Shown: positions 34,101-47,800 of the stretch, in pieces
How the letters are laid out: every line of letters starts with the position of its first letter
How positions within the stretch are numbered: the first letter of the stretch is position 1
Assembly (NCBI GenBank): GCA_017506865.1
Contig: JAFCMP010000013.1
Coordinates: forward strand, 496,001 to 560,000
Reading direction: 5' to 3'
Length of the DNA stretch: 64,000 nt
Origin: Tribonema minus
Taxonomy: Eukaryota > Sar > Xanthophyceae > Tribonematales > Tribonemataceae
Notes under the pieces: generated by a model
The model's input: only the letters and a program-made list of their open reading frames with translations
Told to the model about the DNA's origin: nothing
Databases searched by the model: none
Made by a program: the position numbers and the translations under genes

Positions 34101-35880
34101 TGTGATGGAATGTGCACCGCTGTACAAACATAACGCATACTTTGGTAGCGGTACAGAATATGGCGACATGAGTGACAGGCCCGGCCCTGCGGCAGCAGCA
34201 GCGGCAGCACGCATGGCGGCGGCGTCAGCACAGCGCGAGTGGCAATGGCACAAGGTGTGACAGAGCACACGACGATGTGGAGCACGCAATGGAATAGAGC
34301 ACATGGTGTGATGATATCCAGGATGCGATGTGACACGCAGTCAGTGTGTTGGAGTTGAGCGCTTCATGTGGCGCACGCGGTGCGGCGTGAGAGCAAATGC
34401 GGTGCGGCGGCGCACTGAAGGACAGCGGTTTTCACGTCACACGGCAAGAGTGCAGGCTGGGGGTCAGCCAGCGAGGGCCATAGGTAGGTGCGGCACAGCA
34501 AAGTGGCTGTCAACGCGGTAAACATTTCGTCGCAAGCAGCCTGCGCAATGCATGTGTTTTCAAACTTGAGCGCCGCTACTGGGCAATTGCAAAGGATGCT
34601 GCGAGGGCATCTGCGCAACTACTCCTCGAAGTCAAACGCATTGACCAGCAGTCGCTCCGCTCGTGCACGCGTCCTTCAATCGAGCAGCACAGCCCCATCA
34701 GTTGCAGCAGCGACAGTTGCGGCAGTTACGGCAGTTACAGTCGTTACGCACCCGCCGCGCACGCCAGCCGCTCCCCCGACAGCGGGTCCACCATGGACAG
34801 GCACGCCGCCTCCAGCCAATCAGAAAGCGGCATGCCGTCCAGCTGCGCAGCAGCGGTCGCCGCGTCCGCCACTGTTGAAGTTTCCAGAGTTGAAGTCTCC
34901 GGAGTTGAAGTCGTGTGGAGGGCGCGGCTCAGGCGCAGCAGCACGGCGCCGGGCTCCGCGTACACGCGCGGCAGGTCGCGCGGTGCGAGGGCGGCGGCTT
35001 CGGCGGTTACGGCGGTTACGGCAGTTGCCGAGGGCGGCGGCGCGTCATCTGCTGCGCCGCCGCCGCTGACCGCCAGAACCAGGCGCATGAAGTCCAGAGA
35101 CAGGGGGAGGGGCAGGACTTGGCTGTCGATGAGGCAGCGCGCGGCTAGGCGCCCCAGGAACTGTGCAGCGGCGGTGGCGGCGGCGGCGGAGAGGGATGTC
35201 AGTATGGGCGCGCTGTCGGTTCAGTCGTGTGAGTAAATTTGAAGACTTGCGCCTGACCTGAGTATCCGGTGGGGCGGCGGGGGGGGGCAGTGCGTGGCGA
35301 AGCGCTGCAGCACTGCGGTGTTGAGAATGCGGCAGAGTTAGCACAGTGCCCCCCTCTTCTTTCCTAGCGTGTGACCATTCAAAGTGATGACTCTGTCGTG
35401 GGTGGGTGACAAAGTGGCGACGCGGTGGCTTTCAAAATCGTGAATGTCAAGCGGGGAAGGCGGAGGGGAGGGGGTGGCAGTCAGTGAGGCAGCGCATGGA
35501 GAGTTGATTTTTCGAGGAACTGTGCAGCGGCGGCGGCGGCGGGGAATGCCAACAACTGCGCAAACGCGTACCTGTCACGCCTGAAGGGCATCTGAAAACG
35601 CGTGTTGCTTGCCAGCGCGCATCCCTTTGTTCGCCGCATCACCACTTCAACTTCAACTTCTCACCTTGAACTGCGCGAGCACAGCGCCGCGCCGCGGGTG
35701 ACCGCGCCCGAGGGGCATCGGGAACAGCCCGTTCGGGTGCGTTATGGGTTCGCCAACGGGCGCCAGCGAATCGCTGTCAACCCACAGCGGCAGTTTGCCT
35801 AGGGCGCCGCGCGCGTGCATCGCTGCCGCCACGGCGGAGTAGAAGCTGGCCGTGACGCCCGCGCCTAGGCCGCGCTCCCC
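31189..35880 (-). CDS. HECT catalytic domain exons of the E3 ligase
   Basis: The six 3'-most exons give the HECT fold in order. GERGLGAGVTASFYSAVAAA starts the N-lobe, then FLGRLAARCLIDSQVLPLPL, then VTPANVHHFVGELLLKWLGY, then LRAFSAAELRDQLCG with W and GYT following, then the C-lobe FLLFVLGCPRLPPGGL and GGLTPPLEVSRR. The catalytic cysteine is in LPFARTCTHT, codon 31802-31800, and LHLPPYS follows in the last exon, matching the UPL3/TRIP12 form LPSVMTC...LKLPPYS. The exon 35160-34752 carries a long Ala/Thr-rich insertion. The protein ends DNSRDIIDRD, without the Phe usually found four residues from the C-terminus. Confidence 0.92.
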
Positions 35881-38800
35881 CTGTTTTGGGGGGGGGGGGG
35901 AGGGGGAAGGGCGTTACACCAGGAATCCAGTGCAGGAACTAGGGGGGCAAACGTGGGGACATACATATTTATAGTCAGTCCACTTTTGCACAGCGTAGCC
36001 AGCTATGGAATCTGCACGTAGTTGCTCATATCAATGCAATCATCAGGTGCGTAACGCGCGTTGCATGAATTGTAGAAGTACCACTTTTACTGCATGTTCT
36101 GCACTGAGGTAGTGGCGTGGTGAAACGTGCAATGCGGTGCAGGCCAAGGCCTTCAGTTACAAGTGTGCACGACTCTTACTCTCTAAATCATGTCGGACAC
36201 ACATGCCAAGTAGGGGTTCAATTCACAGAAACGTATGAGGGCCCCTCACGACTTCAAGAGTGACAACCCTGGAATCTGAACTCGAGCACCGACGCCAGCG
36301 ACGGCGGCGTGGTGTACGCGAGCATACCAAAAACTTCTAGTATAAATATTAATGTACATACTTTGAAGTATGCAGGCGTGTGGACATAAACTTCAACTCT
36401 TACGGCATGAACTTGAGAGCGCGCTGCGCGTGGCGCACCTGGAACCTGAACTCGAGCACCGATGCGAGTGACGTCGGCGTGGTGTACGCTAGCATGATCT
36501 GCTGAGCGTGCTCCAGGAGGTGGTCGCGCGACACCTGTACGACGTCACGCCTCAGCAGCCTGCCGCCGCTGAGCGATGATGAGGAGAGGCAGGGGGTATG
36601 TAGGGTATGGTGAGGTATGACACGTCAGGAAGTGGTCGCGCGACACCTGTACGATGTCAAGCCTCAGTAGCCTGCCGCCGCTGAGCGATGATGCAGACAA
36701 GGGGTATGTAGGATATGGTAAGGTGCTGATATGCATCGACGTCACGCCTCAGCAGCCTGCAGCCGCTGAGCGATGATGCAGACAAGGGGTATGTATGGCA
36801 TGGTAAGGTATTGATATGCATCGGCGTCATGCCTCAGCAGCCTGCCGCCGATGAGCGATGATGCGGAGAGACAGGGGGGTATGCATAGTATGGTAAGATA
36901 TGCTAGCGATGTCACGCCTCAGCAGCCTGCCACCGCTGTGCAATGCTGTGGAGAAGCAAAGTAAGGTATTATACGTCACGCCTCCGCAGCCTGCCACTGC
37001 TGTGCAATGCTGTGGAGAAGGAATGGGGTATGTATGGCATGGTATCACAACGAAAGCGCTGTAGTGACGTCATGTTTGGGCTCCTCGTTTCATGCAGCAG
37101 CTCTGTCTGTCGGCGCGCCAAGTGCACCCAAACCCTAACTCTAATTCAGATCTATGTTGCCCATGTTAACTGCTGGCCATCTGCCTACCCCAAAGGTCAC
37201 AAGAAGACTTTTGCTGAGAGCAATGCTGCAGGGACTGGTAACTACTCCATGATGCAACAACATCATAAGGCTTTGAAGGACTGATGCTCATCTGCATTTT
37301 GTAATTAACATTTGTAACATTAACATTGTATGACGCAAACATCACAACACGCACTCCCATCACGGGCTTGCAACCGCCTGAATTGCTTTTAAAGCTGTCA
37401 AACTTCAAACTGGTCTACTTCACAGTGCATTACTGCGAGGCCCGCGACGGAAAACGAGCACCACACGTATCGGCCCATGGTAGTTCTTGAACAGCACTTA
37501 TAAGCCGCATGTATGCGATACTCGTAACCGAATTGATGCCTACCTTGGCTGTCCGCCTGAAGCCCCTGCGGCGGCGGCCGCAGCCTGCGTCTGCAGCCAC
37601 GCGATGCTGCGGTTGACGCCGAACGAGCACGACTGGAAGAAGCGTCGGCGCAGGCCCAGTGGCAGCAGAAACCTGAGCATCAGCGAGGCAGGCCGAAAAT
37701 TGAGTGGGCGACATGAGTCGAGAGGCCAATTTTGAGTCAAGAGGCCGATCTGAGTTAACGAGTATGGCGAGAAGAAGCGCCGGCGCAGGCCCAGTGGCAG
37801 CAGAAACCTGAGCATCAGCGAGTGGACCGAGAGTCGAGTCGGCGGCGTGAGTCAAGAGGCCGGTCTGAGTCAATGAGTACGGAGTGAACAAGCGACGGCG
37901 CAGGCCCAGCTGCAGTAGAAACCTGCGCATCAGCAAGCGGACTGCGTATCGAATCGGCGACACGAGTCAGGAGGCCGATAAATCATGAACACAACAGTAC
38001 ATCAGGCTCTGCAGTATGTGACATAGTCCTGCAATGTGCACTCGCCCGTGGTGAGCGTACGCTATCGCCTCAAGCCATGGCAGCAGCGCCAGTATTTTAA
38101 GCATGCCCTTACCTCAAGGTTGTAACAAAATAGGCAAACTTGAATACGTGAAGCAGGCATAACACTCACCCGTAGCCGCCGACCACAATGGCCTTGAGCC
38201 ACGGCGGCAGCGGGATATTCTAAAAAGATTCCTAACCTCAAGGTTTACAATAGATGAACTTCAACACTGACATGCAAGATTCAACACTGGAAGCGCTTAC
38301 CCGTAGCCTCCGCAAACGATGGCCTCGAGCCACGGCGGCAGCGCGATACTTTGAAAGATTCCTGACCTCAAGGTTCACCATGGGTGAACTTCAACACTGA
38401 CAGGCAAACTTCAACACTGGAAGCGCTCACCCGTAGCCGCCGCACACGATGGCCTCGAGCCACGGCGGCAGCGCACGTGTTCTAGAAAGGTGGTCCTAAC
38501 TGCTAACTTTAAGGTCTGAGAAAGGCAAACTTCAATACTTGAAGAAGCTATGAGCACGCACCCGTAGCCACCGCACACAATGGCCTCGAGCCACGGCGGC
38601 AGTGCGTTGGCGGCGACTGCAAGCTCATCCGCCATGGCCTGCGACGCGACGCCGGCGAGCGGCTCATTGACCCACGACTCAGACTCGTCCGCGTCGGCGC
38701 CCGCAAACAAGTCGGGCTGCAGACACACGCGGGAGAGCACGGTATGAGCGTCTGCATGCGTCAAGATGCACATGTGTCAATGCGTATACTGCAGATTGTA

Positions 38801-41800
38801 AACTGTATGTATATCGCTATGTAGAAGCGTCCTTCGACCCTTTGACGATGACCCACGACTCAGACTCGTCCGCGTCGGCACCCGCAAATAGGTCGGGCTG
38901 CGAACGCAGGCGCGTACACACGCAGGAGCGTGACGTGAGCATCTGGATAGTCGAGGTGCATTTGAGTGGGTACATAGGAGTGTACTGCGAAGTGTACATA
39001 TGCGATGTGCGACTTGTAGGTTTCAGGAGAGTTTCACAGGCAAGAGACTGCGGGTGTTCGTTTGGCACAGCGTCGTCAGAGCGGCGCGCAGGCAGTCATC
39101 ACGTCGTCAAGTGTGATGCGCCCTTGATGACCAGTACACGAATATGCAGAAGAGTGCATGCAGACCGCTCGTCAATGCTCCTACTACTACACGTCGCCCT
39201 GCCGCACTATTTATTTTAATACACCCTCAGTTTCATGACATTGTTCATAGAAACACACTTCTTGTGGAGGTGACATTGGGGGGGGGATGATTCCATTTTT
39301 TTTGAAACGTGCATGAATTCGGATTCATCTGACTTTTTTTAAAGAAGACTTTCAGTCGAAAAACAGCACATCTTCGAGTGCGACAAGCACCCCCTCCCAC
39401 CTGCCCTGCCTTCTCCGCCTGGCTGACCCCCCACAGCCCCCTCGCAACCTCCAGCGCCGTGGCCAAACCGGGGGAGAGAGACCCCCTGATCTCCTCCAGG
39501 GCTATTGCCGACTGCGCACGCGCACCATTGCTGGGAGAGGCAGGGTCCCCCACTGTGACCGTGAAGACCAGGGTCTGCGGGAGGACGCGAGAGCATACAC
39601 AGCCGTGTGTAAGCTTGGTATTGTGAATCCAGGTGAGGGTATTTGGAGCAACTAGGGTATTTGGAGCATGTGCGTGCAGCCTATAGCTTGCAGTCTACGG
39701 GTGCCCCCTGTACCGTGGGGAGGCACAACCGTGGTGAGTCGCCACAGCAAGAACGTGGTAACCTTTGATTATGAACATGAAGCGTGCGATCACGCTAACC
39801 CTAAGTGGTGTCATTTGATAAGGGAGAGTGCGATCACAGGCGTCGGGCAGCAGCGCAGCGCCGCAGTGCGCAGTGCTCAGCTGCGTGCCTCGCGTGGTGC
39901 AGGCACGCAAAATGCTTCACATCCTACACGGTACTTCAAGAAATGACATACTTCATGTAAAGTCACCGTCTATGATCCGCGGCATTTGCACGAGTCTGGG
40001 TGCATCTTTACTTCAACTCTCGTATACACTTATACATACATACCTGCAACCCCCTGTCGGCGCCTACGCCCGAGTCTAGGTCCGCAATAGGCAAACGTAT
40101 GGTAGATACGCAGTGCAGAGGCTGACTAGGTCACAGCATGCACGTCTCATCACGGACACTTGTGCCGCAAATCTGAACTGTGGTGCCTGCGGTACTTTGA
40201 CTATCATGACAACAGTACTTCAAGTCTCATGTACACTATATATACCTACATACCTGCACCCCCCTGTCGGCGGCGTCGCGCCCCAGCGTGCGCCTCAGAT
40301 CCGCCAGGTTGAGCCCTGCCCTCACGCTCGGCGCAGTGCCTGCGCGCACAAACACAAAACGGCGCATCCATACGGACATGCGTGGCGACTCAACGACTCA
40401 ACGACTCGAAGTCACTCGTTTGCTTCAGTGCCCCAGTGACCCGCTCAAGAGGAGGCGATGTGCAGTGCATATTCATTTCAATGCTCGCATGCAATAACCA
40501 GGCCGAGCGGCTCAGTCAAGTGCATCACTCCATTGCAAACAGAAAATGCAGAAGTACGTCTACTTGCATGGCAACATTTGCGCCGCCAGCTCATGTGTAA
40601 GGAGTGGCGGAGGTCGCACACCCAGGGAACATAGCTTACATGAAATGTACGCTGATGGGCCGCAAAATCAGTACGACATGAAGCAATATCTAGTATCCCC
40701 AAAGTGGGCAGAGGGCGGGTGGATCGTGCTAGCTGCGTATGTGGCGCGGTGACGAACACGCACACATGCTCATGAACCATGAAGGCGCGTGACATTCTGG
40801 CGCGCGCCTTGTCAGCAAACGCTGCATACTCCATAGTATGCAAGCAACGAACCACTTGAAGTATGGCAGCAAGCGTAGCGGGACCTCGGCGAGATCAAAA
40901 GCCTGCATACGCAAGGAGCACTGCTGCTGATGTCAAGCTACAGACGCACGAAGCGTGGCTGCTTACGTGGCGGCGGCACCTTGACGTGTGCGAGAACAGC
41001 AGTCGCTGCAACTACGAACTGTAAATCCTGACAAAGTATTGATTCATTGGCCCCTATATTTGGGAGCGAGAAGCTGCACACGCGTTGAGCGCTGCTGCTT
41101 ACGTGGCGGCGACGCTTTCAAGTACTGCAAGTAATGAACTTCACCAACATGCGATTTGGGACCTTGCAGGTGACGATAACGACAGCTTGCACATGCGTGG
41201 AACACTGCTGCTTACATGACAGCCAACCCAACCATTTCCATGAAAACACTTTGCCACCAACTCACGACACGTTGACACCTGCCACAACCTCGATTGCCAC
41301 AAGCAAAACAGAACATGCTGACATTAAAGTGATTCATTAGACCCCCCTCCTCAAGCTGCACAAGCATTGAGCGCTGCTGCTTACGTGGCGGCGACACGTC
41401 CCGGCTGCTGGCCTCGCTGGTGCTGTTGCTGCTGTGTCGCTGCAAGCTCGCCGCCTGCAGCGCAATGACGACGGTTAGGGTTAGGGGTGGGGCTCGGCAT
41501 AGGGTGTAGGGTTAGCATTGACAAACACGCATGGCCTGGATGGTGCTGGTGCTGCTGTGCCGCTGCAAGCTCGCCCCCTGCAGCATTTACGAGGGTCAAG
41601 TTTAGGATAAGGATTAGGGATAGGGTCAGGAGTAGGGTTTGGAATTGACGAAAATGATCACGCTTGAACTCAGAGCTGTTCACAAGCGCCCATGCTCGGT
41701 TGCTGGTGTGTTGTTAAGCATTCAAGGGGGGCATAGCCACTGTGTCAAACTGACAAGCCTCCCCCCTCCCCCCCCCTCCCACCCCCCTGCAACCTCAGCC

Positions 41801-44800
41801 GAACAGACCCTTGAACACGGTCCTCTGTGGTGATGCAGATGCTGGATTTTCGCATTCTCTGAGCTTAACAGGTGCCAAGACCAAGTGTTTTCAAGCACTT
41901 GCTGGTTGCAGGTGCGTAAAGATTGGGGTTAGCGTCAGGATTTGCCTACCCCTATGCAGGAGCTCATCGCCAGGTGCAACACTGTGGAGCGCAACACAAC
42001 GGAGTGGTGCCTAATCCTAACCCTAAAACCTAACCCTAACTCTAAGGCGCAGTTGCAAAGCGGTTGCACCGCTTCAACGCTCACCTGTTGCGACAGCAAC
42101 AACGCTCTGGTCGTCTTGAACACGGTGTCGGAGTCCTCTGGCTCGACCCATCTGCCTGCGCGGACAAGTGCGCATCATTTCTGATTAGGGTTAGGGTTAG
42201 GGTTATGCCCTGTCCCTAAAAGCAGCCATGTCGCTAGAGGTGTGCCACGCAGTTATTGCAGTGTTCTGAGCGGTTCGCAGTCGGCACAGAGCTCAACGGC
42301 ACACACTTCCCACAGCGCGCAGCGAGGTCACTGGAGTTGCGTTGCACACCTGTCAGATTGTTCAGGTCTACACAGCTGTCATGGTGCTCCATGACGTGCA
42401 CTTGATGCATGCAGCGCTGCTCAGCGCCATGCACTCGTTGCAGCGCCGGCATCGCTTTGCAACTGTTGCGGGCCTCAGCGCCACGCACTTGCAGCAGTGT
42501 TCAGCGTAACGCGCTCGTCGCACGTGGCGTTGAAGCAAGAGCGGAGCTTCGAGCACACCGCGTTCATGCGCGCAACTTACAACTTTTTTGACAGCTGCTC
42601 CTCGACGCTTTAAGTACCTCACAACAGCTCATGGTCATCACCATATGCCAGCAATCGCTCAGTCAGGGTAGCGTCAGGGTTGGAGTAAGTTTTAAGCTGA
42701 GAGTTAGGGTTGACACCACATGCGAGCCATCGCCTAGGTGGAGCGCACTGAATGCACCGGCAGTAACATCCGCATTCGTGTCAATGCAGTCCCACACCCA
42801 GCGCCAGCAGCGGCGTCGCAGGCTACCGACATCAGTGCCTGGACCTGAAATGTCCTTGGAGCCAAATGCATAGAAACGGTAAGAAGAAAATTGGAAGGTT
42901 ATAGCGGCACGTCAAGGCTCGAGCTTGCCTCCACACAGCAGTGCTCAACACCGCCGATTCTGCCACCGTCGCCCACTGCGCACAGATTTCTAGCAGCCGC
43001 AGCGCATATGCACGCATCGCCCTCGGCCAGCGGAACGCCTCACTGCGAGCTGAAACACCACTGCCCCTGCCCACTTCAACGTGTGACGCACCAGTGTTAA
43101 TATCGCAGTGAGAGGGCCATAGCCGACTGCGGCTTAGGGTTAGGGTTAGAGTTACCCTAGCCCTTGAAAGGGACACGCAACAGGCGCACTTGGCCTCAGC
43201 ATCAAGCTGTCAACTTCAAAGTTGAAGTCATCAGCATTGCACAACCGGGCGCGACGAGCGCCACGCGTGCAGCCCACTTCAACGTGTGACGCACCAGCAG
43301 TGAAGTCGCCGCCCAAAGCCTCACTGTGAGCTGAACGCACTGCTCAGCTCAACCCAGCAGCAGTGTCGCCACTCAGCGCCTCACTGTGCGCTGAACACAC
43401 TGCCCACTTCAAACAATGATGCACCAGCACTAATGTTGCCACCCAGCGTCTCACTGCGACCAGCAGTAATATTGCCGCCTAACACCTCACCACGCACTGC
43501 GCACTTCAACCCGCGACGCACCCGCAGTCATGTCGCCGCCGCCCGCGCCGCCGCCGCTGCCCGCCTCCGCCGCCGGTGCCAGCAGCAGCTGCAGCGCCGG
43601 CGGCGCCGCCCAGCCCTGCGCAGCAAGCGCATCACCGTCCTCTACCCGCGGCAGCGTCAGGTACTGGGGCCCTGCCTCCTCGGCTCGCGCCTGGTCCCCC
43701 CTGCCTGCCCCCCCGCCCCCGCCGCCCCCTCCCCTCCCCCGCCCCGCGCCCGCAGCTTCGGTGCGGCGCTCCTGGCGCCGCCGGGTGGCGCGCCGCGCGC
43801 TGCTGCTGCTGGCTGCTGCCGCTGCGGCGGCGGCGGCGCGGGAGCATGGGGGCGGCAGAGCAGGTGAAAAAGGTGTACTTCAAGTGTTGGGTATTGCAGC
43901 ACTGCTTTGCTTGACAAACCTCATCCTGACCAAGGTCCCAAAAGACGAAGCTCCATCCCGACCCTATCTCCGACAGACGCTGCTGCGGCCGCCATCTCCT
44001 CCGAGTCGGCGCGGCGCAAGCGCATGGCCTGTGTCAAACCCTGCAGCCTGAGGTGCGAGTAACCCAATCAAACCCTAACGCTAACCCTGACCGACCTACA
44101 GCCCTAATCCCTGACCCGCACCCCAAATCTCACCAACAGACGCCGCCGCGGCCGCGGCCATCTCCTCCGAGTCTGCACGGCGCGAGCGCATCGCTGCCGC
44201 CGCCACCAGCGCCGCCGCCAGCGCGTCCTCCTCGCCGTCGCCATCGCTCTCGCTGCCGCTGTAGTCCTCCTGTCCGTCGTCGTGCGCGCCTGCCGCGGCG
44301 GCGCAAGGGGCAGGGGGCAGCGCCGCGGTGAGGTCGGTTTCACGATTACAACTAATTAGGGTTAGAGCTAGGGTTAGGGTTAGGGTCAGAGATAGGGCTA
44401 GTGCCGCCAGCGCATCCTCCTCGCCGTCGCCGTCGCTCTCGCTCGCTGCCGCTGTAGTCCTCCTGGCCGTCGTTGTGCGCGGCGCCTGCTTCGGCGGCGC
44501 GAGGGCAGGGTGATGAGCACGTACGGTAAGGTCGATGTGACGCTTCACCATCAGGTAATAATCAGGGTGAAGGGTTAGAGTTAGGGTTAGTGGTAGGGTC
44601 AGTGCTGCCTACGGAGTCAGCCTGTTTTGTCATATGCGCCCTATGGATTTAATGCGGCTATCTTGCCAATGTGAACAAGAGGGTCAGTGCTAACTTGAAG
44701 GGCATGCGTGCAGGATGAGATGCTCACGTGACAGTGCTCCGCCGTGTGTGTCGTGTCTGCCGCGGCAGCACGAGGGGCAGGGGCGCCGCGGTGCACGTGA

Positions 44801-47800
44801 GGTGAAGCCGATGCGACGAGCACTGCTGCTCAATGTCACATACCTACCTACGCACACGCCCAGCTGAGCCGTGCTGCATTGCGTTGATGAGCGCTGTGAT
44901 TCAGTGTATATATATGTCACATACCTACCTACGCACACGACCAGCTGAGCCGTGCTGCATTGCGTTGATGAGCGCTGTGGCTCAATGTCACATACCTACC
45001 TACCCATCCAACCATGATGCGTCTGCCGGAGACGGTCGTGGCGAGCCACGGTGCCGCCGTCGTTCGTGGCCGTTTGCCTAAGCGCTGCACACATTCTGGG
45101 TATGAAGATGCCGCATGCGCCTGGTGAGGTCGATGTAACGCTTCGCCATTCGTGCTGCCTGGTAGTCAGCCCGTGTGTATGTGCCCTTTTGACCCAATTT
45201 TGCTGCCTTGACCGATCTGAAATAAGCAAATCATTGCTCACTTGAAGGACACACACTGTAGTTCATGGACTGTCTTTGTGTAAGAAGCGTTCGATTTGTT
45301 GATGCAGGCTACAAAGGCAAAATTGGCAATGATTTGATTGTGATGCGTTTAGGCTTTACTTGCAAGACAAGATGTGCTCACGAGACAGTGCTCCGTCTCA
45401 CCTTGCTGATCATCATCGACCTCCTGGTCATCGCCGGCGTCGCCACCGTCGTGCTGGCGGTGGCCATCCGCACTGCAGCAGAACCGTAGTGCGCGACACG
45501 AGAGCAGACCATTTTTCGCATTGAGTGTTTTGTGGGTACGCTCTCTCGTGAAAATATGTGGTCGCTGTCAGTTGTGCTCACAACCAGATGAGCATCGCTA
45601 TAGTGCTCGTGGACTTGGATATACTTCAGAAGTACTTAAGGCCGCATCCGCACTGCAGCAGAAAGGTAGCGCGCGCGATTAAGAACATTCTTCAGAATGC
45701 GTGTTCCTCCAGTACGCTGTCTCATGGGCAACGTGTGGTAGCCTTCGGATGTGCTGATGAGTAAATGCGTATTGCGAACCCCCTAACCCTAACGCTAACC
45801 CCTGAGCCGTGCTCACAACCATATCAGCATCACTGCAATACTCCTGCCTGGTCTTGGAGGTTTGAAGGCCCCAAGGAAAGTCAGGTGTCGTTTGTGTTCG
45901 TAGGGTATACTCTGTTATGCAGCAACCAAGTCTGCGTTGCGCCCTGGTAGAGTACGTTTTGTGTGATGGCCAATGGTTTCATGTAGTGTTGAGTTGCTGC
46001 CATACCGTATACCCTCCACTCGCCTGTAGCAGCCGTGCATGGCAGCGTCGGCTTCAGCCTCTGCGTAAAAACTGCCACGGTAAGCAGCAAGTAGGTAACA
46101 AAGCCAACATGGTATGTATTGAATTGCTGCCACACCGTATACCCTCCACTCGCCTGTAGCGGCCTTGCATGGCAAACAACCAACATGATAAATGTTGAAA
46201 TTATATTACATTGCTGCCATACCGTATACTCTCCACTCGCCTGTAGCGGCCGTGCACGGCACCGTCGGCGGCAGCCGCTTGTGCAAACAGTGTCATGGTA
46301 AGTCGCTAAAGAGTCACGTGAATACTGTACTTCAACTTGAAGTATGTCTTGAGTTGCTGCCATACCGTATACCCTCCACTCTCGCCTGTAGCGGCCTCAA
46401 ATGGCAACTAACCGACATTGTAACCTTCGGACTTGTACTAAATTGCTGCCATACCATATACCCTCCACTTGCCTGTAGCGGCCTGGCATGGCGGCGTCGG
46501 CAGCGGCTGCCACCGCCGCTGCAGGCTCGCTGTGCCTGCGGCGCTGCGGCCGCGCCAGCGTTGTGAGGCCGCCCGTCAGGGTGCTGAGCACTGTCGTGCT
46601 CACGGGCCTGTCACTGGAGAGAGGTGCAAAAACATGGATGGCGTTCACAATTATGAACTGACTGTAATAAATGAATGATGGATAATGGGCACTGTCTTGG
46701 TTGCGGGCCTGTCGCTGGTAGGTGCAGAAACATAATTGGTGGTCAGATTCATGAACCGAGTAAAATATTCATTCACAATTGAATGTAGAATTGTGGGCAC
46801 TGTCTTGCTGGCGGGCCTGTTGCTGGAGAGAGGTGCGGAAACATGCATGGTGTTCAAAACAATCCACCAACTGGTACTCATTATCAATGAATGAAAGTAA
46901 GGACTAAGGACGCTGTGGTAGTTGTTGATAGCACCGTGAGGCCGCCCGCCAGGGTGCTGAGCGCTGTCTAGCTCGCGGCCTGTTGCTGGAGAGGGTGCAG
47001 GAATGTGGATGGCATTCAGATTCATGAATCAACTGATATCTAATCATGATTGAGTGAAGGGAATCACCAATGTGGTGGTTAAAAAACAATGATGGTATTT
47101 TATCATGTCAGCGCAGAACATAACTGGTGTTCCGAATAATGAGCGAACGAAAATTCGTACATCAACAAACGAAGGTAGAAAGACACTGTGGCAAATTGAG
47201 CATATACTGGTCTTCTCGTATGGGTTCAGCGGAGAAGGAGGAGCACAGGACGCAAGCCGCAAGTAAACTGCAAACACAAACGTGACCACGGTGATGTTGG
47301 CGACAGTATCAGGCAACGAGGGCGCGGCATGCATCAGTGCTCAGCTGCACATACCGAGAGCGAAGCCACGCGTGCGGTGTGAACGGCTCCTGTTGCGGCT
47401 GCTGCTGCTGCTGCTGCGGCGGCGGCGGCGGCTGCTGCGGCGACCCCCCCTGCTCGCAACACGCGCAAGGCAACATCAAGTCAGTCGTGCTTCAAGGTAT
47501 CAGTAGCAAGGAGCTTGTTGCATGAGGAGAAGGTCTTCATCAGTGCTGTCTCCAGGTACAAAAAAATAAAAAATAAACAACAACAAAACAAAACTGAGGT
47601 CGCCTAGTCTCAGCCTCTGCTACCCCTGAACAACTTGAAACAGATCAGGCGCAGGCGATTCAATTCAAAGGTAAAAAAAAGGGAATAAATTCGCTCCTGC
47701 CGCACGTCTTTCAGCGCTGCCTGAGCTGAGCACTGCTGCTTCCATGTTTGAGACAGTGCGCGCTCCAACGGTTGTTGTGCGGGGAACGCCTTGCTGTTAG

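Noticed and set aside
38160..38720. Regularly spaced direct repeats resembling a CRISPR or satellite array
   Set aside because: The repeated part is the end of exon 38716-38562 with its donor, and spacers are intron sequence. The host is a eukaryote.
43433..44051. Plus-strand Pro/Ala-rich frames with a possible acceptor and donor
   Set aside because: The same interval supplies minus-strand HECT-gene exons, and the ghost copies around it (43085-43445, 43970-44040) fit minus-strand donor copies. I could not extend the plus frames into a gene.
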